Positions 10,420 through 23,039 of a DNA stretch of 64,000 nt are shown here, in pieces. The notes beneath the pieces are model-generated. The model made no database searches and was not told the origin of the DNA. It worked only from the letters and a program-made list of their open reading frames with translations. Each line of letters opens with the position of its first letter. Position 1 is the stretch's first letter. The stretch is from Rhodamnia argentea (taxonomy: Eukaryota; Streptophyta; Magnoliopsida; Myrtales; Myrtaceae), in assembly GCF_020921035.1 (NCBI RefSeq), contig NC_063158.1:22802178-22866177 (forward strand), written 5' to 3'. Made by a program: the position numbers and the translations under genes.

Positions 10420-13400
10420 ATGAAACCGCAGCAATGGGCGTCTCCGTGCGGAAGCCAATGCACGAGCAAGTACTCGGCCCTCACTCAGATTCCATGTATC
10501 TTCCGATTCTCTCTCTCTCTCTCTCGCTTGCTCGCTCGATTTTCCATACTCGTTCATATAGCTTCCTCTTTGTTATTCCCATGGCGGTTTTGCGTTTTTG
10601 ACGGGCTATCATAGCTCGATAATGCAACTTTAAGCCTAAAAACCGCTTTGTTTCGGGAGCTCTTTGCGTGAGATTTTTTTTTTTTTTAAATGGAGGGGAA
10701 TTTGTGCTGTCGATATTGATAGAGGACAAGAAATGCGGGCGTTTGGTCGAGTGGCGAGATGACATTTCAGTTCTGTGTTCATAGATAGCTTAATGATCTG
10801 TGATTGGAAATTGCATTATGAAACAAGCATGATAGGGAATTGGAAGAGATTGTGAAGAAGTTTAGTGTTTGCATCGATCAGGATTGGATGGAGCCCCACC
10901 CCAGCAGTGCTGGTTTGGCTTATGTCCTGGATTCCCGGGTTCATTCTTGTCCTGACCCTTTGTTCTGTCCTGAGTTGGTTTATGATTGTCTTTGTGGGGA
11001 ATTCTTTTTTGATAACACCCAATGGACAGAATTTCACGGTGTTGTGTAAAAGGCGATGAATTTGCTGTTGCATTGCTCGTGGACGTGCTTCACCAATTAT
11101 GGTCAATTTTACCAAACTGGATTTCCAAGCTTTTTAGTTAGCGTTCCTCACCATGGAGTGAGGGTGGGGATTGCAAAGAATGTTAATTTGATTATTTATA
11201 TACTGGTGGTTGTGTATATTGTCCTATCATTGCCCACCCCAACATACCCTACTCCGTCCTCACCTATCATAAATGTCCATCCGAGGGTGTCACTTCCTGT
11301 TTCTGTGTTCTTATAATAGTTGTCTTTGTTTATAGACGCTTCTCGACTGTAATTCACTTACTATGTCTAGATGATGACATTCAATTTTGTGTTATATATG
11401 TAATTGTCATGCTGTTGCTCCACATGACATGTTGCCATATTTTTATAGAAATTTATGTTGGAGATAATGGTTTTCATATTTTAGATTGACAATTGAGGTA
11501 CCTATTAAATTATCTGCTGTATTTGCCTTGTAGTGTTGGATTTGCTCTTTCAGCAATGAGCAGGATAATAGCCCGTTTGTTAATAGATTTCTGGGTTATG
11601 TGGTGCCCTGCGAGTTTTTCTCTTGGTTCTTTTCCACTTCGTTTTGCTTCATGGTTACTTAATGTAAACTTCTTGGATGGAAATCTACGGATTCTTGATA
11701 TGCAGGAACTATTTAGATCTTACTGTCACATTTTGCTGGTTGGTTTCAATTGATTGTGTGTCTGAAACGCAAAAACATTTGCTTGAATTGGTTGTCGCTT
11801 TTTTCCCCTTCCTTTTCTGGTGATTGACTTTCCCATGTTAAACCTCATCTCTGCTCTATCCTACTAATTGGAGTATAGTAATGACAACAAAAGGATTATG
11901 CAGGGAGAGTATTTTGCAAGAAGGCTTGTGATGCTGATGGAGAGACATGGGAAGAATGTGAGTTCCCTTTTATGTTTCGCTATCTTTTACCTTCATTTCT
12001 GGACATTACCTTCTAAATATTACAAAATATGAGTGGCTTACAAGAGTAGTCAAGATTTGAGAACTATGCCTTACTTTGGTTCAGGCTCTCCTTTGCCTCA
12101 GTGTGCACCAGGAGAAAAAAATTAAGCAATGAATTTGGGGAAGTGCTAATCAAATAAAGCATCTCTTGTCATGAAGTAGCCTATCTTTTCTTTGCTTTTT
12201 TGAGGAGGTGGGGTTTGGGGAGAGGATGGAGTTTAATCAAGAATTGATGCTTGGTTTTAATTTTGCTTGGACCCTGCCACGATACACTTAGCACATACAT
12301 TTTTGCTGATTTGACAACAAAAGAACTTGTAGTGGAATGATATCATTGAGGTGAAGCATCTTTCCTCGTCCTGGCTTTGTAAAATACTCAATGTCAGCCT
12401 TAAGATCATGAAGCTTGAGGGCTGGGGAAGACACTATTGTCTAATGCTTCTCCTGTCTTTGGAGGCTTAAGTCTCGAAAATATCTGACCTAAATCTAGGG
12501 TTATCAATGTACAGATTCCTTGCCTGGTTGAAACCTAGCATTGAGTCTTCCATTCCTACTGCTCTCTCTATCTTACACATAACTTTAGCTGAAGCCTTGG
12601 GAAAGGCCACCTGACTAGATGTGCACCAAGCAGATTCATCCTTTGTCGATGTGCTACTTTTATTGACTGGGTCATTGGATTTTTAGGTGTGGAAAACTGC
12701 AACGAGATGTGTTATAAGGACCCTGTGCTAAAGGACCACCAGTGGAGTGCTTACATTGATCGCTCTCCTGGTGCTGCAACTTACTCAGAGGTTTTGATCT
12801 CCTTGTAACCTTCCATGAATATTGTAAACATTACTTTTGTCTGCTCCTTATTTTTTTTAATCTCTCTCTCTCTTTTTGTTGTATGGGCTGTGTTACCTAG
12901 TTGGCAGTGGTTCGTGCCAAATGTTCTGTCTTTTGAATCAACCTTCTGTTATTAAACCATGTTAAAGGTTAACCTGATGGTTGTCATGTATGCATTCTTG
13001 TCTGGAGATAAACGAATGATATCTCACCATAAAAATGGTGATTAGTTGCAACATTTTAACTACAGTGTTATCCCGTGGCATTGTAACTGACATTCAGCTT
13101 GCCATATTACTGTTGCGAACTCTACCAAAAGATCATTCTGTATTCCATAAGGCCTTTCTACATCACACTAAAAGCTTACTGGGGAATAGAAAATAAGTAT
13201 GCACAGTGATGGAACTCTATGTGTACCGAATTTGGGAAAGATACTTGATTCATATTTGCCTGAAAGGTTTACAGATCGTGTCTTTTGGTGGTCCTTTGTT
13301 AATTACAAACAAATTAAGCTATTATTGTTAGATGGGTGAGTTGTGTGAAAATGTGGTTACATAACTAAATCTCAAGCACATATCTTACCTACCTCATGGC

Positions 13401-15434
13401 GATTGCATGGAAATTCTTATAAATTTTGTATGAAAATCAGTATCATATTGATCTGAAACACAAGATGATTTGGAATGCTCATCAAACTACCTATTCATAT
13501 ATAACAAGTTCCAACATAATGAACTGCTCTTATAAAAATTTGATACCAATGTGAAGTCCCAAAAACTTTTGTCTACTTTTCAAGGTATTGTTAAATAGTG
13601 AAGGATTTTGTTGAGAAGACAAAATTAAGTATCTCATTAGTAGTTTTTTATGGCTGAAAGATGTCTCATTAGTAGTTTAATCATATTGGTCGGTCTCTTC
13701 GTGGTTTTGACACATCAAGTGGTGGGCTCTTTAACCTATCAATTAATAAAAGAATCTAGGTCAAAGAACCACTACTTGATGTGTCAAAACCACGAAGAGA
13801 CTGACCGATACGATTACAAAAATAAAAAGTAAAAAAATATAATCTCAGTAGTGTCTTTGATAACGTACCAAATTGAAAGGGGAACAAATGCACATTAGTA
13901 CTTCCTTTAAATAAGACTTTTGAGTTGCCATCAAAGGAGACTAACTATAACTGGCATTCACGGCCGTTTTATGACTAGGGAGGCAATTTGGGGAGCAGTC
14001 ACTGCCCCTGACCCCAGCCTCCATCTCTGGGCATGCAGGATTGCTCATAAAAACTGCGATGGGTTGTACAGGTTCTTAATGCTTGTAGAACCTGGTCATG
14101 AGTATGTCCTTATACACTGGTTCCAATTTGGTATTTGTATCTTTAAGTAATTTAAGCAAAGCAGGTTAGGAACTATGAAGTACTTATATTATTCCTTCTG
14201 GAGACATTGAATTCTGACAATAGTTAATTGAAGAATAAATAAAAACTCTAAATTTACTGAAAGAAACTGCCTCTTGAATTTGACTTAGAAGCTACTAATT
14301 ATGTGGGCTGTTTGTGGAGTGACACTGGCAGGAGATCATCTCCCCAAAATTGGCAGTGCTTGGTATTTCATCGTGAATAGGGATTGTAGATATGGTTGAT
14401 ACATGTGTACGAAGTATTATCCACTTGACTTTCCTCTACTTCTTTTTCTTCTACAGGAATGTTTTCATGCTTGTGTATCTGGCTGCGGCTACAAGGTCAG
14501 TTAATGTGTGCATTAAACAAGTTCTTCGTTTCATTGCATCTGGGGTAATTTAGAAAGCTGAACCATCATGATAATATTGTCTCAACGGATATTATGGATG
14601 CACTTATACAGAAGCCATTTGTTGCCATTTCAAGCGTGTAATTTGTTGGCTATTGAGCTGCATCAATTACTGGACGGCACACACATGCTAAGGCTTATAT
14701 GACAATGGACTATCGTGAAAGTACCTACATATATTTTAATTCTAGCATTTGAGGTTATCTTCCAGCATTCTTGTTTGGTTGCAGATTTAGAAGTACTTGC
14801 CGACATGGCTCCTTTAAGTTTTATCTTCTCTACTGCAGCTCCGCTCTGGGTAGCTATCATGTCAATCCTTTTGTCGAGTTCATGTATGTCGTCAAGAAAA
14901 AGGTTACATATTTAATGAAATTATCTCTTTAGCTCCCTAGCAATCATTTACTCATTGTTCTTTATCTACATATATGAACACCTATGAAGATGTGGATCTA
15001 TTGAAATGTCAATGACCCTTATTCACATGATTGGCAGTTGGTTTTGGATGTAGAGATAATGCTGTATTTCTTGCATAAGCTTGAAAACAGAGTGTTGTGA
15101 CTGTTGTCTTACAGATGACTTACCCTCTGTATTTCTATGCCTTTTTATGCTCCCCTTGATCTGGGGCCAGTACGGCGGATTAAACATAATACACAAGCTG
15201 ATGAAGCTCTCTCCCCTATTTGGTCTTCCTAACTTCCTGTTACTGCTCTGCATATATTTTCTTGACACGATGATTTCCAAATACTTATTGCAGTTTGACA
15301 TTCATCCGGAGAAAGCCGAGCAAGTTCGTCCAAACAGACCACTGAAGCCTCCTCCTCCTCCTGTTCAGAAGGCAACTGGACCATCTCCAAAACCTAGCGC
15401 CCTCTCCGAAGACATTCCTTGCTCCTCCGCCTGA
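10420..15434 (+). CDS. Small cysteine-rich plant protein with repeated CX3C motifs, function unknown
   Basis: Five exons (10420-10495, 11904-11957, 12687-12790, 14457-14495, 15294-15434) join in phase to 137 residues. All donors and acceptors are GT-AG. The product starts MKPQQWASPCGSQC and ends in a Pro-rich tail (PPPPPVQ, SPKPS). The cysteines come in CX3C pairs or CX3CX3C triplets: CGSQC, CKKAC, CVENCNEMC, CFHACVSGC. That spacing is what a helical, disulfide- or metal-binding hairpin would show; it is not the CX9C of CHCH proteins. There is no signal peptide or membrane segment. I believe this is a conserved plant protein of unknown role but cannot name it. A GA-rich leader precedes the start (10410-10420) and a CT tract follows the first donor. 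Intron 3 carries the hairpin at 13678-13816. Confidence 0.75.
13678..13816. repeat. Near-perfect inverted repeat (55-bp arms, ~29-nt loop) in an intron
   Basis: Arms 13678-13732 and 13762-13816 are complementary with four substitutions and one 1-base bulge. Both arms contain CTCTTCGTGGTTTTGACACA (left) or its reverse complement. Read as plus-strand RNA, three of the four substitutions are G:U wobble pairs, so the transcript would fold into a long stem-loop. The host intron is transcribed on the plus strand. It could be a foldback MITE or a young small-RNA precursor. A 15-base direct repeat, TCTCATTAGTAGTTT, lies just left (13632-13646 and 13664-13678). Confidence 0.8.
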
Positions 15435-16126
15435 GACGCAAAGCATCTAAGAGCTGAACTTTCAATTTTAGTAACAATAGATATCCACAGAAGGTTACAG
15501 TGGAGCTCACATGGTTTGCTGCTTTCCCGATCAGCTAACTTCAGCAACCAATTTTGGCTTACTGAACCCAATATAACGCATCGCTCACTGCCGTCCCGGA
15601 TTTTAGGCTTTTTTTGTACTTCTTTCTTCTGACCTTGAGGAGAAGTTTGTGAAATTCGTCTGAGTTAGATGCAATATGTAACTTGAACCCGAATCGGCAA
15701 TCCAGTACGGCATTGTTGATCCTGACATGCTATGAATCAAACGGAATGTGCCGGAGACTTTTTACTAGAGTAGCAAAGTATTGACTACAGACTTCACGAT
15801 CTCATCAGATGAATGGTCACTATGAAGCATCGCAAAGGAGAATGGTCCCCTACTGGAGCATCGAAACTCATGTTTCGTCGGATTATCTTTGTGTATCGTT
15901 GAGAAAAATGTACTTAATCTGAACTGGACAAATTGATTGTTCAGAAAAATCTCCTTAATCTGAACTCGCCAAAAAAAAAAAAATCATTAATCTGAACTCG
16001 ACAAAAAACAAAAAAAAAAAGCCTCGACATTCTCAACTTCGCCAATACGACCAGAAAAGGAGATTGTCCGCCGTTTGCAGATGCCAAGTATGTTTTCACT
16101 GAGTCAGCAACCATGATCAGACCCAG

Positions 16127-16132
16127 AAAAAA
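16127..16132 (-). terminator. Pol III T-run terminator of tRNA-Val
   Basis: Six consecutive T residues on the minus strand follow immediately after the tRNA 3' end, the usual Pol III stop. Confidence 0.75.
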
Positions 16133-16205
16133 TGTTGCTGCCCAGGATCGAACTGGGGACCTTTAGTGTGTAAGACTAACGTGATAACCACTACACCACA
16201 GCAAC
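16133..16205 (-). tRNA. trnV-UAC: tRNA-Val (anticodon UAC)
   Basis: The minus strand folds into a complete 73-nt cloverleaf. The acceptor stem GTTGCTG pairs with CAGCAAC over 7 bp, with discriminator A at 16133. The D-arm has TGGTGTAGTGG (A box). The anticodon stem TTAGT/ACTAA encloses the loop CTTACAC, giving anticodon TAC for Val GUA codons. The T-arm has CCAGTTCGATCCTGG (B box). No intron is present. CCA is not encoded, as expected for a nuclear gene. It looks intact and functional. Confidence 0.95.
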
Positions 16206-16374
16206 TCGGTGCGTGCTCACTAGAGCTGCGTTAGCATTACAACACATCATCCAGGATCCGACACTCCAACCAAAGTGCGATTGCCACACCGCAATGAGCA
16301 CAACAGTCCAACAAATGGGTAATGTCCGGGAAGTTTCTCGCCGACATGATTGCCCATTTGCGAGTGAAGAAATC

Positions 16375-16796
16375 ATAACTTTGGTTCTTTCACTTTTTTG
16401 CTAATTGAGTTCTATTGGCAGGAAATTACTCCCGTGGACGCTGGCCATGTCACGGCCAACACCGATGTTGATAAATTTTTGATAATATTTTAATATTTTA
16501 GTGATTTCTTTTATTAATTGTTTTCCTTTTTTCATTTGTTTTTTCTTGCCTTGTTGCAGCGACCGGCGAGAACACAAAAACAGATAAAAAGAAAAGAAAA
16601 GCAAGGAAAAATAAGTAATTAATGAAAAAATATTAATAAACTATTAAAAATTATCCACGTCAGCGATTTCATGATAACACGACTCAATTGACAAAAAAGT
16701 GAAAAATATTTAGGACTGAATTAGCAAATTTAAAAGGTTTAGGACTGAATTGACAAAAATGCAATGGGTTTAGAATTTTTTGGACAATTTTCCCTG
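16375..16796. mobile_element. Left-truncated long-TIR Mutator-like element
   Basis: The right arm (about 16615-16796) contains TTTAGGACTGAATTGACAAA and ends near GGACAATTTTCCC. The inverted left arm begins only at TTTCACTTTTTTGCTAATTGAG, so the outermost ~70 bp of the left end are missing. Arms and layout match the elements at 24042-24761 and 47168-47749. The core (16540-16600) is short and carries only a small GC-rich patch. The other parts of 15435-17067 hold the tRNA gene and 3'/5' flanks, with nothing else recognised. Confidence 0.5.
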
Positions 16797-17067
16797 ACAA
16801 GGACAGATGATAACGCAGAACAGGAGCTCCATGTCTGTCTCTATGAAGCTTCCTCATTTTTGTCATGTTCCAAACTGAACTATGATTTGAGCAATCACAC
16901 ACGAAGCAAGTTCACTTGCTTCCCCCTTTCCCATGTGTCAAATCGAGCCTGTCTTTCCACCTTAAGGCTTGAGAGAATCAGTACAAAATCTTATTTTGCA
17001 TAATCCATTTGTAAACTTTTTTAGTATCTTTTGAAGGAAAAGTAAGAAGGCAATTGAGGGGTCTAAG

Positions 17068-18687
17068 ATGGCAAGAATTGTGAGGAGTTGCCTGCAATCA
17101 CTGATGAAATGGGTGAACTATGTGGTGGGGATGGTTGGGTTGGCCATGATCCTGTATGGCTTTTGGATGGTCAGAGTTTGGCAGAGAGACATGGATGAAG
17201 GCTCCTCTTTTTACTCTACTGCTCCTTGGTAAGCTTGCTCTCCTCCAAACCAATGCCACTTACACGTACAGACTCTCTTTCTGAAGATAAAAGTCCAAAC
17301 TTTTCGAGCTAAGCAAAAATCGGTGTCATAGGATTCATAATATGCATGTGCATTCGGCAAACATCGGCTCGCAGACGATATGGGTTACAAGTGTAGTTCA
17401 GCTAAATGGAATACAATACACTCAGTGCATGAAACCGGGTGCATTATTACAGTTTTTCCTTTCTCCAACATGTTCAATGCTATCTTTTTCAAAGGGAGAT
17501 CCTACTATTTCTCAGCAAAGTTGAGACACAAATGCAGGTTCATTTATGCTTTTCTGGGGATGGGAGTTATCTTGTGCCTTATAGCATGGATTGGTCGTGT
17601 TGCAGCTGACAGTGCAAATGGCTGTTGCCTTTCCTGTGTATCCTTTTTCTTTCTACTTCTCTCTTTCTCAATTGGCTTAGATACAATGCAAGGACAAAGA
17701 GCTTCCCCATTAACAAGTTCCTAATGCAGGGTGTAGATGAAGTTAGTCCACTTTGGAAACATTCCTGAAGAACTGCTTATGAGAATGGATTAAAGAAAGA
17801 GTTTTGATAACATTCTTGGTTGCTTTGGAGGTAGGAATGCCTCTGGAAGATGAAATATCAGTTAAAATTTCCAGTCAGATATGAACTTTTAAGGTCATTT
17901 TGTGTTTGATTAGATTCTATCATATCAATTTGTTGACCCTTAATCGGAATCAAGTACATGTTGATCATGAGTTTGCTCATCCTGATTGAGGTCACAGTGG
18001 CTGCGGATATACTCCTGAATTCAGACTGGGAAAAGGTAATGTTCGAGGTTAGGATGACTAATACCTGCATGATTAGGCAAATTCCAGAAATCAACAATAC
18101 ATAAAGTTGTCTGTGTCTTTGCTTTTATCTATCTACTTTGATCATAACACTCAAAATATTTGTGGATTTACACTCTGATTGATGCTCTAAAAGGACTTAC
18201 CTGAAGATCCAACGGGAAGATTTTCCGACTTCGAGGATTTTGTGAAGTCAAACTTCGATGTCTTTAAGTGGATAGGATTGCTAATACTCCTAGCACAGGT
18301 AAATCGTGCTCTGTCAATTTGTATCCATTTCTCAATTTATTTCGAATAAATGTGTTGAAATTTCGGCCGATTTCGAACAATTATTCAAGCTATATATCTG
18401 TTGTCAATTAGAAAAGCACAGATTTGATTTGATTGGCTAGAGTGGAGGATGTGTGTACGTGAGTCAAATCTTTCCAAAAGCTTTCAACCTCTATTCATTT
18501 GCTTCGTCTGATGCTTCAGGGATCATCGATCCTGTTCACCATCGTGCTTCGATCAGCCCGGTCACGCCGGGAGCCCGACTACGATGTCGATGACGAGTAC
18601 CCTCCAACGAAGCTTCCACTACTAGGTCATCTATCTCCACCACCTCCGTACGCCGTCGCGCCGCCAACTTTTGCCTCCATTAAATAG
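17068..18687 (+). CDS. Tetraspanin, TET18/TET19 group
   Basis: Five exons (17068-17228, 17538-17637, 17955-18035, 18194-18298, 18520-18687) join in phase to 204 residues. Four membrane segments are visible at about 16-35, 55-74, 88-108 and 140-159. The N-terminus [17 protein letters not shown] and the motif GCCLSC (82-87) correspond to the conserved start and the CC motif of plant tetraspanins. The loop between TM3 and TM4 is short (about 110-139) and acidic, without the disulfide-rich large loop of TET1-17. The cytosolic C-terminus is Pro/Tyr-rich ([16 protein letters not shown]). Tetraspanins organise membrane microdomains at the plasma membrane; a partner cannot be inferred. The closest remembered relative is Arabidopsis TET19 (At2g20740). 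Confidence 0.9.
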
Positions 18688-19410
18688 CTCTAAAAGCTTT
18701 AAAGAGATGAAAGATGGACGCAAATTTAAGCTCTCTCTATTCATATGCGATGTGTTGCGTTTGCTGTGCTGTCTTTTCTGCTAGAACCACAAGACATTTT
18801 TGTGGGTTATAAGTCATATGTATCATGCATGCTTTGTCGTGTCACGTTTGTTTGATGTTTTGAAAACATTGCAAATTACACCCCTTATATTCACTACTGT
18901 TGGTCCCCCCACATAAGAAGAGAATGCCTAAGAGCTTGTGGACTGAACTCGAGATTTTTGTGAATTCTTCACCATCTTATAGCCTTCTTCGAGTAATCCG
19001 AAGAACGATACCTTCTGCCGTAGAACCAGGGAAGATGAGACCATGCCGGGTCATTTAATTCCATTATGTTCTCATGATGAATGTACATAGGACCATAATA
19101 GATGTTCTGTGCAAGTGATTAATCATGAGCCCCATGGGCGTCATCGCACGCATCTCCATTTTTCAAAAAGAACGCAACTACAAGTGTTAAGTAAGGCACA
19201 GTATTAAAATCGAAAGGTACGCACATTTCAAGGAAGTTCAATCTATACAAACATGTATACACAAGTGCTAAGTTCATCTTGCAAGGAGTTTATACATAGA
19301 ATTGCAATGAACTTAAGGCCATCCAGCCCACAACTTACCAACCATGAATTGGTTATTAAGGGGAGAAATCAAAAGAAAACTGTGCAAAGAACTAGCTCAA
19401 GTTGTGCCAT
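18688..19410. other. Intergenic, convergent 3' ends
   Basis: This 0.7-kb gap separates the convergent tetraspanin and AIRP2 genes. It holds presumed 3' UTRs of both. I see no repeat, RNA gene or further coding region. Confidence 0.5.
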
Positions 19411-22400
19411 TCACCTGAGGTGAGAATCATAGGTGTCAAAAAGGGTATCAGGAATTATCACTGGCAACTTATCTATGTACATGAAGAGACTCCTAAGATT
19501 CTCCCTGGTTACTGTCTGCATGTCCACTATGTCCCTGGTGTCAGTAAGTACCCAGAGGTCACCAGAGTCCACTCTCTTCAAACTGTCGCGACAGAAAGGG
19601 CATGATTGCGATCTCATTCTCCTGCAAAATTCAAAGAGGTTTTAAGGATGGAAAACTCTTGCTCCTGCACGGAGAGCAAATAGCTCTTAATATATAGATG
19701 CGGCTAATTGTTTCTTCATGACAGGTTCTTGCTTCAAAGATGCATAGCCATTTATTTAATCAGGTAAGACCTCAGCTAGAAATACTTCAGCATAAAGCAA
19801 TAACCTCTAATTGATCAGTTTGCATAAGAAACATTGCTAAGCATGCAATAACAATTCTTCATATTTTGAATTTCATGTGACAGAAGGCATATCCAAAGTC
19901 AGTATATATGCAGCAGCTTGCCAGAGCATACTTCAGACAACAGAGAACAGAACATTCAACTACTTGATCAAAATATCGCTGTCCTCCCAAAAGAGACCAT
20001 TATCAAGCTAGATAAAGAATGGTCAAGACAGATAATTCTGTGAGATTGGCTTCTGCGAGACTGGCAACACATACTATTCTATATTAAAAGAATACCAAGT
20101 CCCCCTCCCTTGGTGAGAAAGTCTTATGGGCAGTTTCTGATACTCATTAGTCATAACCAGCATGGGTGACACTGATATAGAAACCTATGTGCATTAACAC
20201 TTCAAACCTTATGAAATAACATTACGATACCATGTGAAAAACCCCCAGTGAAAAATTTACTTAGAACAGCTGATTATGGGAGATCAAACCTTCAACAATT
20301 ATGGAGACAAATTCCAGGACCATGTTAGAAAAACCTTCTAGACAAAACCTTCTATTATATCGGAGCACAACCTGTTTCTTAATAGGACAAATATGCCCTT
20401 TGCAGAAAACCAAAAGACATATTACAAGAATTGCATTTCATGAAGTGGGAAAATATTTGACCATTGGGACTGCGTACTAGGATCATTAATATTCATACCC
20501 AGTTGGATTTGTACACTTTGTCCGCCCCTTAGCAATTACAAATTGCTTCTGTACATTTCACAATAATGGAAAAGGGCCATCCTTGCGACTATTGAGGCAG
20601 CAGCAATAGATTAAAATTCCTTAAAGCTGCAATAATACTTATAAAACCACCTTTTTTCTGGGTTTGGCAAAAGGAAAATACAAATGTCATAGTATCTACA
20701 GAAGAATCATGGGGATTAAAAGGCTCTCGAGAAAGCAAGAGTACAACATCTTAGGAAGACAAAAAAGGCACCCAAGTATAACCATTGGAGTTTTCAGAGC
20801 AGACAAGGGTATTGTCAAAGCATCATGTCCAGAGCTCCAATCTTGAAATCCCTCTTTTTTTTTTGGGTCGAAGAAATTCCTCTCCAAGAGCTGCTTTTTT
20901 CAGTCCACACAGAACAAACTCCAGAGAAAGACCCCTCCCAATGTTTTAACCCTCTCCAACAGGGCGGTTTAGGGTTTTAGAAAAGTTTTATTTATATACC
21001 ATCCCCCTCCTCCTCTCCTTTTTCCTTCTCTTTAATTCCTCACCCACCTAAAGATCCTCTATTATGGAAACCAGTCAATCATTGTTTTTTCTCCTATATG
21101 GAATTATTCATCTAGGAATACCACTCTTCTATCAGAAGTTATAGCCATGGTCGCTTCTAGAATCTACTACGAGAGTCATTCCAAAAAGAAATTGCTAGTA
21201 ATGAAACATAACGTATCTGTTGGACTACTTTTCCTTGTCAAAAAATTCACGAGATGGTAACCCACAGAACAATTTCAACATGTCAAAGAACCATCCCTGA
21301 CAGCTGATGTGGATTGTGAACTCTCTTAAGGATCCCCCCATATCAAAAGAGAAAAGAAAGACTTACTAATTCAATTATACTATTGTTTCAAGAGAGGAGG
21401 AGGCAAGATGCTTAGAAGTACAAATTCACTTCTCCAAACCCCTCCCCCACAACCCACCACACAAATAAGGAAAAAGACATAGGGATTTAACTATTTAAAC
21501 ATTGAGGAATTTGCTGACGAAAATTAAAGAGAGGGTAGAGAAATGGAAAGGAGGAGGAGGAGGAGGAGGAAAAAAGGGAAGGAGAGGGAAGGGGGGAAGA
21601 AGGACAGCTCAAGATCAATAACCCAGCTAATATTTGCGTCAGTTGAAAAAAAGTAACAAAAAAGGCTGTGCGTCCTGCAATTGGCAGGTCTAAAGGATTA
21701 CCAATCACGGTAGCATTTCAAGCACATAGCATGGTTGCAGTTAGGCAGTACTATTTTGCTATTCAACTCCATGCATATTCCACATTCGTCTTCCCTTTCA
21801 GTATCTACATCTGAGTGCTGTGTATGTTCCTCTTCCTCTCTCTTGCAGTATCTCTCCATGCATACTGCCTTCTGCATTTTCTCTTCAGCATCTGTAATGC
21901 CTCTCTGAAGTTGCATCAAAGATGGATAAATTACAGCTGGTAAACAATGGCAACACTGAATCAGGGGACAGGTGCAATGTGGAGCAACTATATCACCACA
22001 AAGCTAGATCAATCACTTGGAAACGTTAAATTTTACCATAGAACTCTCTGATACTTGCTTTTCTTTCATGAATAGACATGGTTGTCGTGCCATCGACATG
22101 AACCTACCACAGAGAAAATCTTGGGGTCAGATATCCATACACATAAAAGTTTTGGACATGCTGCCAATGAATCGAAAAGGAAAAAACTTTTCATGCCTTA
22201 TAAATAAGAATTCTTAAGAACCCAAGGGCACCAGCAAGGTGGCAGTCTGTCCATTGCACAAGAAAAAGCAACAGATGTGCAGCTGCACTATATGACAATC
22301 TCATTTGAAGACACGCACCATCACAATCCCTTGGAAAATCTGAAGCCCTGCGCGGCATTTGCAGAGTAAAGATCTCCCCAAAAAAGACATTCCAGACATG

Positions 22401-23039
22401 CATGCAGAGCGGGCACACATTCCAAACTGGTGAAGTTAACAGCTCAAGCAGGCAATTGTGTAAGAATTCCATAGAGAACAAAAAATGGGAATCAATCACA
22501 AATCTGAAAGCCTTAAGAACAGATAAACATGAGCTGAAGGAAGCTCATTTCCACTTTCTAACAAGTTTTTCTTTCCCCCAACCACTGCAGATTAACAGTC
22601 GGGTAAGACCAGGTAAGCGGAAACATTAACTTCGCATTGCAAAGACAGGCACCGTACATTAGCAATACCCAAGTGACTTCCTTCAGAAAAAACTAAATTA
22701 GCGATTGACAGTGCACTGTCCAATAATTGAAAAATTATGCTAACTTCATCCTTCAGAAAACGAAAACGAGACGCAACAAACTTCAGAAGCAAAAGGCAAG
22801 GAACAAATTCAAACAGGACCAGCAATTATCAGCAAGCGAAATCAGAGCCCAGATGCAACAGAGAACTGAACTCACCTACCCATTTGCCAGCTCAACAAAC
22901 AAAATTGCGACCAAAAATCAGAAATCAAGACTGAAGAAGCAGATGATCGAACGCCAAATGCGAAGCTCACTCACAGTGTATTGGCGTGCTGGATATCAGC
23001 TTCCAGCACCTTGACAGAGTCCTTGAAGGACTTGCGCAT
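19411..23039 (-). CDS. AIRP2: AIRP2-type RING-HC E3 ubiquitin ligase
   Basis: Five exons (23039..22975, 22347..22197, 22103..22037, 21936..21702, 19621..19411) give 242 residues, close to the family's usual length. The start MRKSFKDSVKVLEADIQHANT, the middle CDGACLQMRLSYS and VQWTDCHLAGALG, and the end FDTYDSHLR match AIRP2. The C3HC4 RING has C146, C149, C161, H163, C166, C169, C180 and C183; the last two ligands come from exon 5, across a 2.1-kb intron. AIRP2 ligases are cytosolic and promote ABA and drought responses in Arabidopsis; the substrate here is unknown. The exon 2 donor is AAG|GCATGA, a GC donor, and reading through it meets a stop at once. Two in-frame ATGs lie upstream (23054, 23048); I chose 23039 because it gives the family's usual start. 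Exons 2-4 have an inverted, decayed copy at 8258-9240. Confidence 0.95.
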
